From positions 1 through 36,955 of the forward strand of contig NZ_VWNB01000016.1 in the NCBI RefSeq assembly GCF_013387475.1: 36,955 nucleotides of DNA, read 5' to 3'. Origin of the DNA: Mariprofundus sp. KV. GTDB taxonomy: Bacteria > Pseudomonadota > Zetaproteobacteria > Mariprofundales > Mariprofundaceae. The notes beneath the pieces were generated by a model that did no database searches, was not told the origin of the DNA, and saw only the letters and a list, made by a program, of their open reading frames with translations. Shown here piece by piece: positions 7,259 through 16,088 of the stretch. The translations under genes and the position numbers were made by a program. Every line of letters starts with the position of its first letter. Within the stretch, counting starts at the first letter, position 1.

Positions 7259-9111
7259 TGTTTGAGCTACTGAACCGAATCAAAGGCACAGCTGATCTGA
7301 AAGCGCTCTATCCCGAGCAGCTGCCGCAACTGGCTGATGAGATGCGCAACTATCTGATCGAAACGCTGGCCCCTATTGGCGGCCACCTCGGTGCAGGTCT
7401 TGGCGTGGTTGAGCTCTCGATTGCACTGCACTACCTCTACAACTCTCCCCACGACAAAATCGTCTGGGATGTGGGTCATCAGGCCTATCCGCACAAGATT
7501 CTCACCGGACGACTGGCCCAGATGCCAACGATCCGCCAGTACGGCGGCCTCTGCGGCTTTACCAAGCGTAGCGAATCTGATCACGATCCCTTCGGTGCCG
7601 GTCACGCCTCCACCTCAATCTCAGCCGCCTATGGTATCGCCGCAGGCCGTGATCTGAGCAATGAGAATTATCAGGTGGTTGCTGTTATCGGCGATGGCGC
7701 ACTCACCGGCGGCATGGCCTTTGAAGCACTCAATCATGCTGGCGCCCACAAAAACCGGTTGCTGGTGATCCTCAACGACAATGAGATGTCGATTGCTCCG
7801 AATGTGGGGGCGATGTCCTCCTATCTTGCCCGCATTATCACCGGCAAGCCCTACACGCAGGCCAAGGACACCGCCAAACGCATCCTCGGCAAACTGCCGG
7901 GCGCGCTCGATGCCGCTAAACGGCTGGAGGAGCATGTGAAAGGCATGATCACACCGGGCACGCTGTTTGAAGAGATGGGCTTCCGATATGTTGGCCCCAT
8001 CGACGGTCACGATTTTGAGCATCTGCTGCCAACACTGGGTAACTGCAAAGAGCTGGATGGCCCGATCCTGCTGCATGTGGTGACCAAAAAGGGGCTCGGC
8101 TTCTCACCTGCAGAGGAGGACCCGGAGACCTGGCATGGCCTTGGCCCCTACAATGTAGAGACCGGTATTCCGCACAAGAGCAACGGCACCCCACCCACCT
8201 ACACACAGATCTTCGGCGATACGCTTGCCGATATGGCTGATCACGATGCGCGCATTGTGGCGATTACCGCTGCGATGCCAGCCGGCACCGGCATCAACCG
8301 CTTTGCCAAGCGTCATCCCGAGCGCTGCTTTGATGTCGGCATTGCCGAACAGCATGCTGTCACCTTTGCCGGTGGTTTAGCTGTAGCAGGCAAGCGCCCC
8401 TTTGTGGCGATCTACTCCACCTTTATGCAGCGCGCTTATGATCAGATTATTCACGATATCTGCATCCAGAATCTGCCGGTCACATTCTGTCTGGATCGGG
8501 CCGGCATCGTCGGTGCCGATGGCGCAACCCATACCGGCATGTTTGATATCGCTTTTATGCGCAACCTGCCGAACATGACAGTCATGGCCCCCAAGGATGA
8601 GGCCGAGCTGAAGGATATGCTGCTAACCGCAAACACCATCAACGGGCCAGTATGCATCCGCTATCCACGTGGCAATGGTTACGGCGTTGATACCACGCAA
8701 TCGGCTGTTCTGCCGGTCGGCAAAGCCGAGGTACTGGAAGATGGTGGTGATGGTCTGGTGATTGCCGTGGGCAACCGCGTTCGCGATGCACTCAAAGCGG
8801 TAGAGACACTGCGCAAGGAGGATGGCCGCGCGATGACCCTGCTCAATCTGCGTTTCATCAAACCGCTGGACGCGGAGTCGATCCTGCTGCACCTGAAAGC
8901 GGCCAAACCTCTGGTGATTATTGAAGAGGGCGTGGCGCAGGGAGGCATTGGTCAGGAGATTGCAGCCCTTGCCCTGAGCGCAGGCTGGAGCGGCCCCTTT
9001 GCCCATATCGCCATGCCCGATCATTTCCCGGCTCACGGCACACAGAACGAAATCCTGCGTGATCTTGGACTCGATGCAGAGGGTATTCTCAAGCAGCTGC
9101 GCAACCACTAA
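7258..9111 (+). CDS. dxs: 1-deoxy-D-xylulose-5-phosphate synthase
   Basis: First and flux-controlling enzyme of the MEP pathway: thiamine-diphosphate-dependent condensation of pyruvate and glyceraldehyde 3-phosphate. The 617-residue protein is full length. VWDVGHQAYPHKILTGR contains the conserved active-site His (74). The thiamine diphosphate/Mg motif starts GDGALTGG (145-152) and ends with Asn 173 in LNDNEMSIAPN. The catalytic Glu lies in DVGIAEQHAVTFAGG, and the transketolase C-terminal domain follows. It overlaps ispA by one base (TGATG), so supply of C5 units and their condensation to farnesyl diphosphate are co-expressed from one promoter. Confidence 0.97.
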   Translation: MFELLNRIKGTADLKALYPEQLPQLADEMRNYLIETLAPIGGHLGAGLGVVELSIALHYLYNSPHDKIVWDVGHQAYPHKILTGRLAQMPTIRQYGGLCGFTKRSESDHDPFGAGHASTSISAAYGIAAGRDLSNENYQVVAVIGDGALTGGMAFEALNHAGAHKNRLLVILNDNEMSIAPNVGAMSSYLARIITGKPYTQAKDTAKRILGKLPGALDAAKRLEEHVKGMITPGTLFEEMGFRYVGPIDGHDFEHLLPTLGNCKELDGPILLHVVTKKGLGFSPAEEDPETWHGLGPYNVETGIPHKSNGTPPTYTQIFGDTLADMADHDARIVAITAAMPAGTGINRFAKRHPERCFDVGIAEQHAVTFAGGLAVAGKRPFVAIYSTFMQRAYDQIIHDICIQNLPVTFCLDRAGIVGADGATHTGMFDIAFMRNLPNMTVMAPKDEAELKDMLLTANTINGPVCIRYPRGNGYGVDTTQSAVLPVGKAEVLEDGGDGLVIAVGNRVRDALKAVETLRKEDGRAMTLLNLRFIKPLDAESILLHLKAAKPLVIIEEGVAQGGIGQEIAALALSAGWSGPFAHIAMPDHFPAHGTQNEILRDLGLDAEGILKQLRNH

Positions 9112-9115
9112 TACG

Positions 9116-9865
9116 TTGGCTGCAAAACCAAAAAAACTCCGCCTCAGCGAGATCCTCTTTGATCGAGGTCTCTCTGATTCGGTTGATATTGCCTCCCGTC
9201 AGATCATGGCCGGCCTTGTCTATGTCAGTGGCCAGAAGGCCGACAAACCGGGCATGCTGTTTCGCGAAGATGCTGAGATTGAAGTGCGTGAAGTGCTCAA
9301 ATATGTCTCTCGCGGCGGCCTGAAGCTTGAGAAGGCTCTGGAAGTTTTCCCCTTTAGTGCTGAGGGCATTATCGCTCTGGATGTTGGCGCCTCCACCGGT
9401 GGCTTTACCGATGTGCTACTGCAGAGTGGTGCGCAAAAGGTCTATGCCGTTGATGTCGGCCACGGCCAGCTGCACTACAAACTTCAAAATGATGAGCGTG
9501 TGATCAACATGGAGAAGACCCATGTGCGCAAACTCAGCGATGCACTGATCCCCGAGCCGGTTGACGCACTGGTGATCGACACCTCATTCATCTCCCTTAC
9601 CCGTGTACTGCCCTGCGCCTGGCCCTTTGTGAAAGCAGGTGGCTGGTGCGTAGCACTGATCAAACCGCAGTTTGAGGTCGATCCCAAACATCTCGATCGT
9701 GGTGTTGTCCGTGAAGAGCAGTGGCGACAGTGGGCCATCGACCGTGTCACCACCATGGTAGAGAGCGAGCTCTCAGGTGCCGAGATCATCGGCATCGAAG
9801 CCTCCCCGATCCATGGCCCCAAAGGTAATGTTGAATATCTGATGGGGTTAAAGCGAACGCATTAA
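9116..9865 (+). CDS. tlyA: TlyA-family rRNA 2'-O-methyltransferase / hemolysin-like protein
   Basis: A 249-residue protein with an N-terminal S4 RNA-binding domain (LRLSEILFDRGLSDSV, then MAGLVYVSGQKADKPG) and an FtsJ-type SAM methyltransferase domain. Visible family marks are YVSRGGLKLEKALEVF, the SAM loop DVGASTGGFTDVLLQSG and VALIKPQFEVDPKH. TlyA methylates ribose 2'-OH groups in 16S and sometimes 23S rRNA in characterised species; many homologues are labelled hemolysins. The TTG at 9116, four bases after the dxs stop, is chosen because the S4 domain begins right after it, but no clear ribosome-binding site is present. An ATG at 9074 inside dxs is an alternative. Confidence 0.85.
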   Translation: MAAKPKKLRLSEILFDRGLSDSVDIASRQIMAGLVYVSGQKADKPGMLFREDAEIEVREVLKYVSRGGLKLEKALEVFPFSAEGIIALDVGASTGGFTDVLLQSGAQKVYAVDVGHGQLHYKLQNDERVINMEKTHVRKLSDALIPEPVDALVIDTSFISLTRVLPCAWPFVKAGGWCVALIKPQFEVDPKHLDRGVVREEQWRQWAIDRVTTMVESELSGAEIIGIEASPIHGPKGNVEYLMGLKRTH

Positions 9866-9884
9866 GCGCTGCAGAACAACGTTC

Positions 9885-10367
9885 CTACTGCCTCTTACGC
9901 TCCAGATGATCGAGCAGTTTTTCGGCATTGGCCACCAGCATCTGATAGGCATCCTCAAAACCGTGCGCGCCACCGTAGTAGGGGTCAGGCACATCAGGGG
10001 CGTGACCACTCTTAACCTCGAACTGGCGCATCATCAGAATGCGTGATTCGGGCACTCCCATGCGCAGAAGATTGGCTCTGTTGTCACTATCCATGGCGAC
10101 CAACCAGTCCCACTGCTGGCAATTGCTGGCAGTAACCTGCTGGGCGCGATGGCGACTTAAATCCAACCCCTTCTCTTTCGCCTTGGCGGCAGAGCGCGGA
10201 TCGGCGGGGCCACCGACATGCCAGTCGCCTGTACCTGCAGATTCGAAATGATAACGATTGAGCCCGCGCTGCGCTGCTACACCTCGTACAACGACTTCCG
10301 CTAACGGAGAGCGACAAATGTTGCCCAGACAGACAAACAGGATTTTCTCTTTTTCAGTTTCAGCCAT
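9885..10367 (-). CDS. Low-molecular-weight protein-tyrosine-phosphatase
   Basis: A 160-residue cytoplasmic phosphatase. The phosphate-binding loop CLGNICRS (13-20) has the catalytic Cys 13 and Arg 19 in CX5R spacing, and the general acid Asp lies in VPDPYYGG near residue 127. Bacterial members dephosphorylate tyrosine kinases that control polysaccharide export, or arsenate in related families; the DPYYGG loop and length favour tyrosine phosphatase. It is the last gene of the galU-tsaB run, overlapping tsaB by eight bases, and converges with tlyA across 19 bases. No tyrosine kinase gene is nearby, so the substrate is unknown. Confidence 0.9.
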   Translation of the reverse strand: MAETEKEKILFVCLGNICRSPLAEVVVRGVAAQRGLNRYHFESAGTGDWHVGGPADPRSAAKAKEKGLDLSRHRAQQVTASNCQQWDWLVAMDSDNRANLLRMGVPESRILMMRQFEVKSGHAPDVPDPYYGGAHGFEDAYQMLVANAEKLLDHLERKRQ

Positions 10368-11016
10368 GAAGATTCTTCTCCGCCTGTGATCGTTGCAGAT
10401 AAACCGGTGCCGGGTATCGCGGCAACTGGCTTATCGACGCCAGAGCATCCAGCTCTGCCAGTGTGGCCGTCAGCAGTGCCTGTGAGCGACTGACTGTTAG
10501 CGGCAAGCGACTCCACCCGTCCAGTGCAACAGGAACATCGTTGTGGCAGACAAACAGGCCCGCCTGCATCGCCATTACCTCGTGCCAGGTTAAACACTGG
10601 TCTGCACATCTCGGCGATCCGTTTTGATAGCAACCGACAAAGGCCTCTCCGGCCCGTGCATCTTCAAGCACCCAGATCGCTTCACTGCTATCACACTGGC
10701 GTGCTGTAATGGCCAGTGATGAGAGGTGTAACATCGGCAGATTCAGCCCGCTGTTGATGCCTGCCAGTGTTGCTGCAGCGATACGCAGTCCGGTAAAAGC
10801 ACCGGGGCCTGCACCGAGCGCCAGCAGATCCAGCTGGTTCCAGGTCAACCCTGCCTGCTGCAACAGCTCAGCAAGTAGCGGCACAATAGCGGTTGAACGG
10901 GTTTTACCCTGCTCCGGGGTTGCCGCAGTCAGAAAAGCACCGTCAGCAGTATGCATGCATGCCGATATCTCACCGAATGCAGTATCCAGCGCGAGAATAT
11001 GCAGATCAGATTTCAC
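10360..11016 (-). CDS. tsaB: tRNA t6A37 biosynthesis protein TsaB
   Basis: A 218-residue ASKHA-fold protein that pairs with TsaD and TsaE to transfer threonylcarbamoyl to A37 of ANN-decoding tRNAs. It starts with the family pattern ILALDTAFGEISACM, then HSRSA-like KTRSTAIVPLLAELL and the glycine-rich LGAGPGAFTGLRI (66-78). TsaB is a non-catalytic scaffold, and its usual length is about 220-230. Its ATG overlaps the galU stop (ATGA). A TsaC-like gene for the preceding step lies in the same minus-strand array at 14924-15517; tsaD and tsaE are not in the window. Confidence 0.9.
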   Translation of the reverse strand: MKSDLHILALDTAFGEISACMHTADGAFLTAATPEQGKTRSTAIVPLLAELLQQAGLTWNQLDLLALGAGPGAFTGLRIAAATLAGINSGLNLPMLHLSSLAITARQCDSSEAIWVLEDARAGEAFVGCYQNGSPRCADQCLTWHEVMAMQAGLFVCHNDVPVALDGWSRLPLTVSRSQALLTATLAELDALASISQLPRYPAPVYLQRSQAEKNLHG

Positions 11017-11876
11017 AGGTGCTCTTTCAGCGCCAGACGCAGAGATTCACCATACTCCGGGTGTTGAAGACCAAGTACCGTGTTGGCCACAAGGAAACCT
11101 TCCGGATTACCGGCATCAAAACGCTGCCCTTCAAGTAGTACACCGTAGACCGGCTCCTCTCTGGCCAGTGCGGCAATGGCATCAGTCAGCTGAATCTCAC
11201 CGCCGCGACCCGGCATAACCTCTTTCAGCAGCTGCATCAGTCGCGGCGTAAAGATATAACGCCCGACAATCGCCATATGAGAAGGAGCCTCATCAACTGA
11301 AGGTTTTTCGATCATGTCGGTCAGACGAAGCAGACCACTCTTTTCGGCGTGGTAATCAACAATACCATATTTGGATACATCGCTGGCCTGCACCTGCATT
11401 AGTCCAATCACCGAACAGCCGGTCTGCTCATGCACCTCGCGCAGCTGCTGCATGGCTGGTCTCCCGCCTATAATCAACTCATCGGCAAGGGAGACACCAA
11501 ACGGCTCATCTGCCACCCAGTGATCTGCACAGAGTACCGCATGGCCAAGGCCGAGCGCCTCTTTCTGGCGCAGGTAGATCACCTCGGCCATACGCGCCAC
11601 ACGGGAGACCTCTTTATAGAGGGCACTTTTACCGGCTTTTTTCAGGTTGGCTTCAAGCTCGGCTGAGATATCGAAATGATCCTCGATGGCGCGCTTGCCA
11701 CGGCCGGTGACCATAATGATCTGCTCCATGTTTGCCGCCAGCGCCTCTTCCACGCCATACTGAATCAGCGGTTTATCGACAATGGTGAGCATCTCTTTCG
11801 GACTGGCTTTGGTAGCCGGGAGAAAGCGGGTGCCCATGCCAGCGGCCGGAAAGATAATTTTACGCAGTGGTTTCAT
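11013..11876 (-). CDS. galU: UTP-glucose-1-phosphate uridylyltransferase
   Basis: Makes UDP-glucose from UTP and glucose 1-phosphate, feeding lipopolysaccharide, exopolysaccharide and trehalose pathways. The 287-residue protein is of normal GalU length. The nucleotide-binding signature PAAGMGTRFLPATKASPKEM (10-29) is intact, and the family segments DKPLIQYGVEEA, GLGHAVLCA and KYGIVDYH are clear. It lies 45 bases after the ccsA start-side gene end and overlaps tsaB by four bases. A ferredoxin-type or dTDP-specific relative (RmlA) is unlikely given the IEDHFD and GNPEGFL segments. Confidence 0.93.
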   Translation of the reverse strand: MKPLRKIIFPAAGMGTRFLPATKASPKEMLTIVDKPLIQYGVEEALAANMEQIIMVTGRGKRAIEDHFDISAELEANLKKAGKSALYKEVSRVARMAEVIYLRQKEALGLGHAVLCADHWVADEPFGVSLADELIIGGRPAMQQLREVHEQTGCSVIGLMQVQASDVSKYGIVDYHAEKSGLLRLTDMIEKPSVDEAPSHMAIVGRYIFTPRLMQLLKEVMPGRGGEIQLTDAIAALAREEPVYGVLLEGQRFDAGNPEGFLVANTVLGLQHPEYGESLRLALKEHL

Positions 11877-11921
11877 GATTGCCCCCTCTCAATGCAACCA
11901 ACTATACACCAAAGTTACCGA

Positions 11922-13163
11922 TCAGGTGAGGCGCCCGTAGGAGTGCAGGCCGGAGAGGTACATATTCACGCCAAGGAAGCAGAATATCGTCACCAGGAAG
12001 CCGGCCACTGCCCACCATGCCAGTGCCTTACCATGCCAACCGTGCGATACGCGTGCATGCAGATAAGCACCGTAAACCAGCCATACGATCAGTGCCCAGG
12101 TCTCTTTCGGATCCCAGGACCAGTAACCGCCCCAGGCTTCTGCAGCCCAGGCGGCACCAAGAATGGTAGCCAGCGTGAAGGCGGGGAAACCGACAGCGAC
12201 GGATTTATAGGCCAGCTGATCGAGCTGATCCAGTGACGGAAAGACATTGAGCATCTTCGATCTGCTGCCTTTGCTCTCCATGCGATGCCGCAGCAGGTAT
12301 GTCATACCCGCACCACAAGCCACCGCAAATGCACCGTAACCGACAAAGTTCATCGGCACATGGATCTTCATCCAGTAGGACTGCAGTGCAGGCACCAGCG
12401 GCTTGATATCGGCCTGACCAACAGAATCGAGCCAGATTCCGAAGAATACACCGGCAGAGACCAGCAGCATCACAAATGCGCCCATGCCCTTGGCGCCATA
12501 GCGACGCTCAAAGGAGAGGTAGACAGTAGCCGTAATAATGAACAGCAGGATAAATACTTCGTAGAGATTGGAGACCGGGGCGTGGCCGATCTCGACATCG
12601 ATCAGATAGGACTCATGCCAGCGCAGCAGCAGGGCGGTTCCACCGGCATAGACACCGATCCAGGCCGATGCTGTTGCGATGCGCCCGATAAACGCTTCAG
12701 GTGCAAAGAGGTAGGCGATATAGGCAACAGCCGAGAAGATAAATACGATATTCATCGTCATGATAATATTCGCAGCCAGCAGGTTGGATTGATCCTCATA
12801 GGCAACCTGACTTGCAGCAGGCTCAAAGAGTGCGACGATCACCGCCAGAATTACCATCAGCAGTGAACCATCCAGCCACGGCACGGTGTTGGGAGCCACG
12901 CGCCCCTCAAGAATGGTTGGTTTGATGGCAATAAACACTGCCGCAAGAGCAGCCCCGATCAGTGCACCGGTTCCGCCCCAGAGCAGCCCCTGCATGCTGA
13001 GGATCTGGTAGAGGAATGCATCCTCGTCATAACCACCGGATGCGTACATCGCCATGGCAGAGATGCCGAGCGAAAGACCGATATAGGCGTAGAAGCGAAT
13101 CAGCGCCCAGCGGCCACGATTTACCACCTCCCATATTGATGATTCAGCAGTTATTGCAGTCAT
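11922..13163 (-). CDS. ccsA: Cytochrome c biogenesis protein CcsA (system II heme lyase subunit)
   Basis: A 413-residue polytopic membrane protein of the heme handling (HemAT/WWD) superfamily. The tryptophan-rich periplasmic motif WGGYWSWDPKETW is near residues 344-356, and several His residues sit at the ends of membrane segments (for example in SYWMKIHVPMNF and HGWHGKALAW). With ResB it exports and presents heme for covalent attachment to apocytochrome c at the outer face of the inner membrane. The order resB-ccsA with a 52-base gap is the standard split system II arrangement. The CcmF/CcmC system I proteins share the WWD motif, but the ResB partner identifies this one. The long N-terminal membrane region is typical of proteobacterial members. 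Confidence 0.93.
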   Translation of the reverse strand: MTAITAESSIWEVVNRGRWALIRFYAYIGLSLGISAMAMYASGGYDEDAFLYQILSMQGLLWGGTGALIGAALAAVFIAIKPTILEGRVAPNTVPWLDGSLLMVILAVIVALFEPAASQVAYEDQSNLLAANIIMTMNIVFIFSAVAYIAYLFAPEAFIGRIATASAWIGVYAGGTALLLRWHESYLIDVEIGHAPVSNLYEVFILLFIITATVYLSFERRYGAKGMGAFVMLLVSAGVFFGIWLDSVGQADIKPLVPALQSYWMKIHVPMNFVGYGAFAVACGAGMTYLLRHRMESKGSRSKMLNVFPSLDQLDQLAYKSVAVGFPAFTLATILGAAWAAEAWGGYWSWDPKETWALIVWLVYGAYLHARVSHGWHGKALAWWAVAGFLVTIFCFLGVNMYLSGLHSYGRLT

Positions 13164-13215
13164 GCATATCTCCTTTTGATGTCCGGTTCGGGATTACAGC
13201 CGATGCGTTACCGGT

Positions 13216-14892
13216 TCAGCTGCGGGCGAAATCTTCATCGAGCTTTGTGAACAGATCGTTAAAGGTTTGTTGAAAAGCGATCTGATTGCGGTTGGTCATA
13301 CCTACCAGCTCTACCCGGGTGGTTTCACCCTCAGGGCGAATAACAAGCCAGAGCTTACGATGTGGCACATAAAACATGATGCAGAGGCCGATTACCAGGA
13401 TGGCACTACCGACCCAGACCACATTCATTCCGGGGTCTTTCGCCAGCTGCAGACCGGTGTAATAGACGTGCGTGAAGTCATCCAGCATCGGAATCACCGG
13501 CCACGGCAGCTGCGGAATCAGATTCACCGCCTGCACGGTACGGCTGCCAATCTCCTGAATGTTTTCCGGCGGATTATCACCGTAGACATCAGCCATGGCT
13601 CTCTGGAAAGCCTCAAAATTGGCCTTCTCACTGGCCTTGCCCTGTACCTCGGAGAGATGAACGATAAAGGCGTGGAAGAGACGCCACTCATCAGGACTGG
13701 TCAGATCCAGACCCAACCCTACCGACTGGTAATCCTTGGCATCACCTGTGAGTGACACCATCATCCATGAGCCCTGATTGTGGCCGTGGCCATCAACAAA
13801 GGGGTTCATAAACGATTTAACCTTAACCGGCTTCATGCCCGGACCACGGATCACATACTCTACTGAAGGGCCGATATCCTTGAACTTACGCGGCTCGCCC
13901 GGATCAGCGACATTCTCTACGTTGTACGGCCTGAAATCGGTCACCTCCAGCGAGATACCGGTCTCCGCATCACTCCAGGTTTTGTAAACACCGGTGTTGA
14001 TAATGCGAGTTTTCTGACTGCCATCCATATGGAAGAGCTTGAAGCTGACATCAGAACCGCCATCACCAAAACTGGCCTGATAGATATAGACACCCTTATA
14101 GAAGAGTGGCTCATTGACGATGATATCAGAGGTCAACACCTCTTTGCCTTCATCAATAATAGTCAGATTACTACGGAACGCTTTGGGTGCACCTGTTGGA
14201 AAGAAGTCGATCTCAAAAGAGTTGCAGCGCACCTCAAACGGCATATCCAGACCTACCGTCTCTGTCCCCTTCAAAAAGGAGATGCTGTGCTCCATCTTGC
14301 CCTCAGGCACCGCCATATTGCCACGGAAACCAAACTGCACACTGATCCAGCCGCCCACCAGTACGATCAGGATGGCCGCATGTACCGAGATATAACCCCA
14401 CTTGTGGCTACGCCCCTTATCGGCACGGATAATGTGCTCCCCGTTCTCTTCGGCAGACTTGAACTCCCATCCGTACAGGCGCTTTCGGAAACGCTGCTCC
14501 AGCTCCTCGGGTGACACAGCGCCATCCAGCTGCCACTTCTGCTGCAGCGCCATGCGGTTGCGTGAACGCTCATTGATGGAGACCTTACGGCTGCGCATCT
14601 CCTTGAGCATCTTGGGCACATTGCGCCACAGACAGGCGGTCAGCGAGAGCATCAGGAAGCCGAGCAGGGTCTGGAACCACCATGTGTGGTACATATCGAA
14701 GAGGCCGAGTGAGCGGAACACCCAGTACCAGAGCGGGCCGAACTGCTGCAGGTAGTCGGTCTGTTCCTGATTCTGCAGCAGCACCGTACCGATCACGGAG
14801 GCGATAGAGAGCACCATCAGCAGAACGATGGCCAGTGACATCGAACCGAGACGCTGCCACAGCTGTTTCAAAAAATCGGAGAATGAATTCAT
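13216..14892 (-). CDS. resB: Cytochrome c biogenesis protein ResB (CcsB)
   Basis: A 558-residue ResB-like protein. Residues 10-90 hold paired membrane helices: SLAIVLLMVLSIASVIGTVL is the first, and WFQTLLGFLMLSLTACLWRN the third. A third membrane region (YISVHAAILIVLVGGWISVQ) lies near 170-190. A large periplasmic domain then runs to a final membrane segment (VVWVGSAILVIGLCIMFYVP) and a cytoplasmic tail. It forms the system II synthetase with CcsA, guiding heme and keeping it reduced. It follows the tsaC-like gene by 31 bases. The presence of both subunits implies a respiratory organism with c-type cytochromes, although none are encoded here. Confidence 0.93.
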   Translation of the reverse strand: MNSFSDFLKQLWQRLGSMSLAIVLLMVLSIASVIGTVLLQNQEQTDYLQQFGPLWYWVFRSLGLFDMYHTWWFQTLLGFLMLSLTACLWRNVPKMLKEMRSRKVSINERSRNRMALQQKWQLDGAVSPEELEQRFRKRLYGWEFKSAEENGEHIIRADKGRSHKWGYISVHAAILIVLVGGWISVQFGFRGNMAVPEGKMEHSISFLKGTETVGLDMPFEVRCNSFEIDFFPTGAPKAFRSNLTIIDEGKEVLTSDIIVNEPLFYKGVYIYQASFGDGGSDVSFKLFHMDGSQKTRIINTGVYKTWSDAETGISLEVTDFRPYNVENVADPGEPRKFKDIGPSVEYVIRGPGMKPVKVKSFMNPFVDGHGHNQGSWMMVSLTGDAKDYQSVGLGLDLTSPDEWRLFHAFIVHLSEVQGKASEKANFEAFQRAMADVYGDNPPENIQEIGSRTVQAVNLIPQLPWPVIPMLDDFTHVYYTGLQLAKDPGMNVVWVGSAILVIGLCIMFYVPHRKLWLVIRPEGETTRVELVGMTNRNQIAFQQTFNDLFTKLDEDFARS

Positions 14893-14923
14893 GGCGGCAT
14901 GTTAGCCATTCATCACTGCGCCG

Positions 14924-15517
14924 TCATGGCCGAATTGTGGTGGAATCATTACGCCATACACGCAACAGAACTGAGGCTTTGCCACTACTTGCAGGCCCCT
15001 GCAGTACCGCATCGAGATGACGATGCCAGCGCATGCGCAGTTTTCGACCCGGTTCGGCTGTCGCCCCCCCCCTGCGATTAAGGCTGGATGAGAGCAAAAA
15101 ACCGCCACAGGCAGCTGCCAGCTGACGGGCCTGCAGGCTGGCATCAACGCGCACAGCCAACGTGCTTTTACGATAGCAGACAGGGTTCAAACCCGGTTTG
15201 GCAGGAATAATCAGCGTAAAAGGCCCCGGCCAGGATGTGCGGATCACCCTGCGCAGCGCCGGTGAGTAGAAACGAATCAGGCCACAGGCGCGCTGTACCG
15301 AATCCGCCAACAGCAGGAATGGCCCGCGCCGCTGCTTAAAGCGCACCAACCTGTTTACCGCCTTGGCAGATCGTGGATTGGCCGCCACCCCCGGCAGGGT
15401 GTGGGTATGATGGGCAATGATGCCACCCCGATGAAGCAGTGCTGCCGCCCTGAGGGCGGCCAGCTTGCTACGGACCGGACTAGGCTTCAGCGAGAATAGC
15501 CTCTGCCTGAGCGGCAC
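14924..15517 (-). CDS. Sua5/YrdC/TsaC-type threonylcarbamoyl-AMP synthase, divergent
   Basis: A 197-residue YrdC-fold protein, probably the TsaC enzyme that makes threonylcarbamoyl-AMP from Thr, bicarbonate and ATP for t6A37 tRNA modification. It keeps several marks: KQRRGPFLLLADS (KxR substrate loop), SWPGPFTLIIPAK, LAVRVDASLQARQL and SSSLNRRG (the SxN element). The usual YPTETVYGLG start of the active site is replaced by HHTHTLPGVA, so it is an atypical member. The GTG at 15517 lies inside the end of purE, with GAAGG seven bases upstream; no better start exists downstream. It shares the minus-strand array with tsaB. A regulatory YrdC-fold protein is the alternative. Confidence 0.78.
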   Translation of the reverse strand: MPLRQRLFSLKPSPVRSKLAALRAAALLHRGGIIAHHTHTLPGVAANPRSAKAVNRLVRFKQRRGPFLLLADSVQRACGLIRFYSPALRRVIRTSWPGPFTLIIPAKPGLNPVCYRKSTLAVRVDASLQARQLAAACGGFLLSSSLNRRGGATAEPGRKLRMRWHRHLDAVLQGPASSGKASVLLRVWRNDSTTIRP

Positions 15518-15953
15518 GGTCTGCCTTCAGTTTCGCAGCGAGGTCTTCATCATCCTGGGCCAGCATCTGCACAGCCAGCAGGCCTGCATTCCTGGCGCCG
15601 TTGATGCCAACCGTGGCAACAGGAAGTCCCGGCGGCATCATCACAGTAGAGAGCAGTGCGTCCTCACCATTGAGCGGGCCGGATGCAATCGGCAGTCCGA
15701 TTACCGGTTTCACAGTTTTGGAGCAGACCACGCCAGCCAGATGCGCGGCCATACCGGCTGCACAGATAAAGACTTTACAGCCCGCCTCTTCAGCCTCTTT
15801 CACAGCCTGCACAGTCGCCTCAGGTGTACGGTGAGCTGAACGCACCATCGTCTTATAGGCTACACCAAACTCATCAAATACAGCCTCAGCCTTGGCTACC
15901 ACAGGTCTGTCATTGGCGCTGCCCATCAGAATCAAAACTTTAATCGCTTCCAT
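15480..15953 (-). CDS. purE: N5-carboxyaminoimidazole ribonucleotide mutase (PurE)
   Basis: Moves the carboxyl group of N5-CAIR to make CAIR in purine synthesis. The 157-residue protein shows the class I pattern: VLILMGSANDRPVV near the N-terminus, the phosphate/active-site segment SAHRTPEATV, AAHLAGVVCSKT and PVIGLPIASG, then VATVGINGARNAGLLAVQML. The ATG at 15953 is chosen because GGGAGAG lies just upstream; the longer open frame to 16049 lacks a site. Its C-terminus overlaps the tsaC-like gene by 38 bases. PurK, its usual partner, is not adjacent; purD and purH are upstream in the same direction. Confidence 0.94.
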   Translation of the reverse strand: MEAIKVLILMGSANDRPVVAKAEAVFDEFGVAYKTMVRSAHRTPEATVQAVKEAEEAGCKVFICAAGMAAHLAGVVCSKTVKPVIGLPIASGPLNGEDALLSTVMMPPGLPVATVGINGARNAGLLAVQMLAQDDEDLAAKLKADRAAQAEAILAEA

Positions 15954-16041
15954 AGATCTCTCCCATCCGCAAAAGAGCGTCCTGCCTTTTGCTTCTCTTA
16001 CGCTCATCAACTGCGCGGAGTTAATTCGCTCACGCTTCGCG

Positions 16042-16059
16042 CCGGCCATCCATGGCCGG
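16042..16059. repeat. Perfect 8-bp inverted repeat between purD and purE
   Basis: CCGGCCAT and ATGGCCGG are separated by two bases, giving a GC-rich hairpin in either strand. It sits in the 135-base gap between the purD stop (16089) and the purE start (15953). No T run follows on the minus strand, so it is not a classic terminator. It could stabilise an mRNA end or be a dispersed palindrome; only one copy is visible here. Confidence 0.55.
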
Positions 16060-16088
16060 AGGTTGGGTGCTCATCGACACCCTTTGAA

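Noticed and set aside
8999-9115. N-terminal extension of the TlyA-like protein
   Set aside because: The extra residues come from inside dxs and are unlike any S4-domain protein; the conserved domain begins right after the TTG at 9116.
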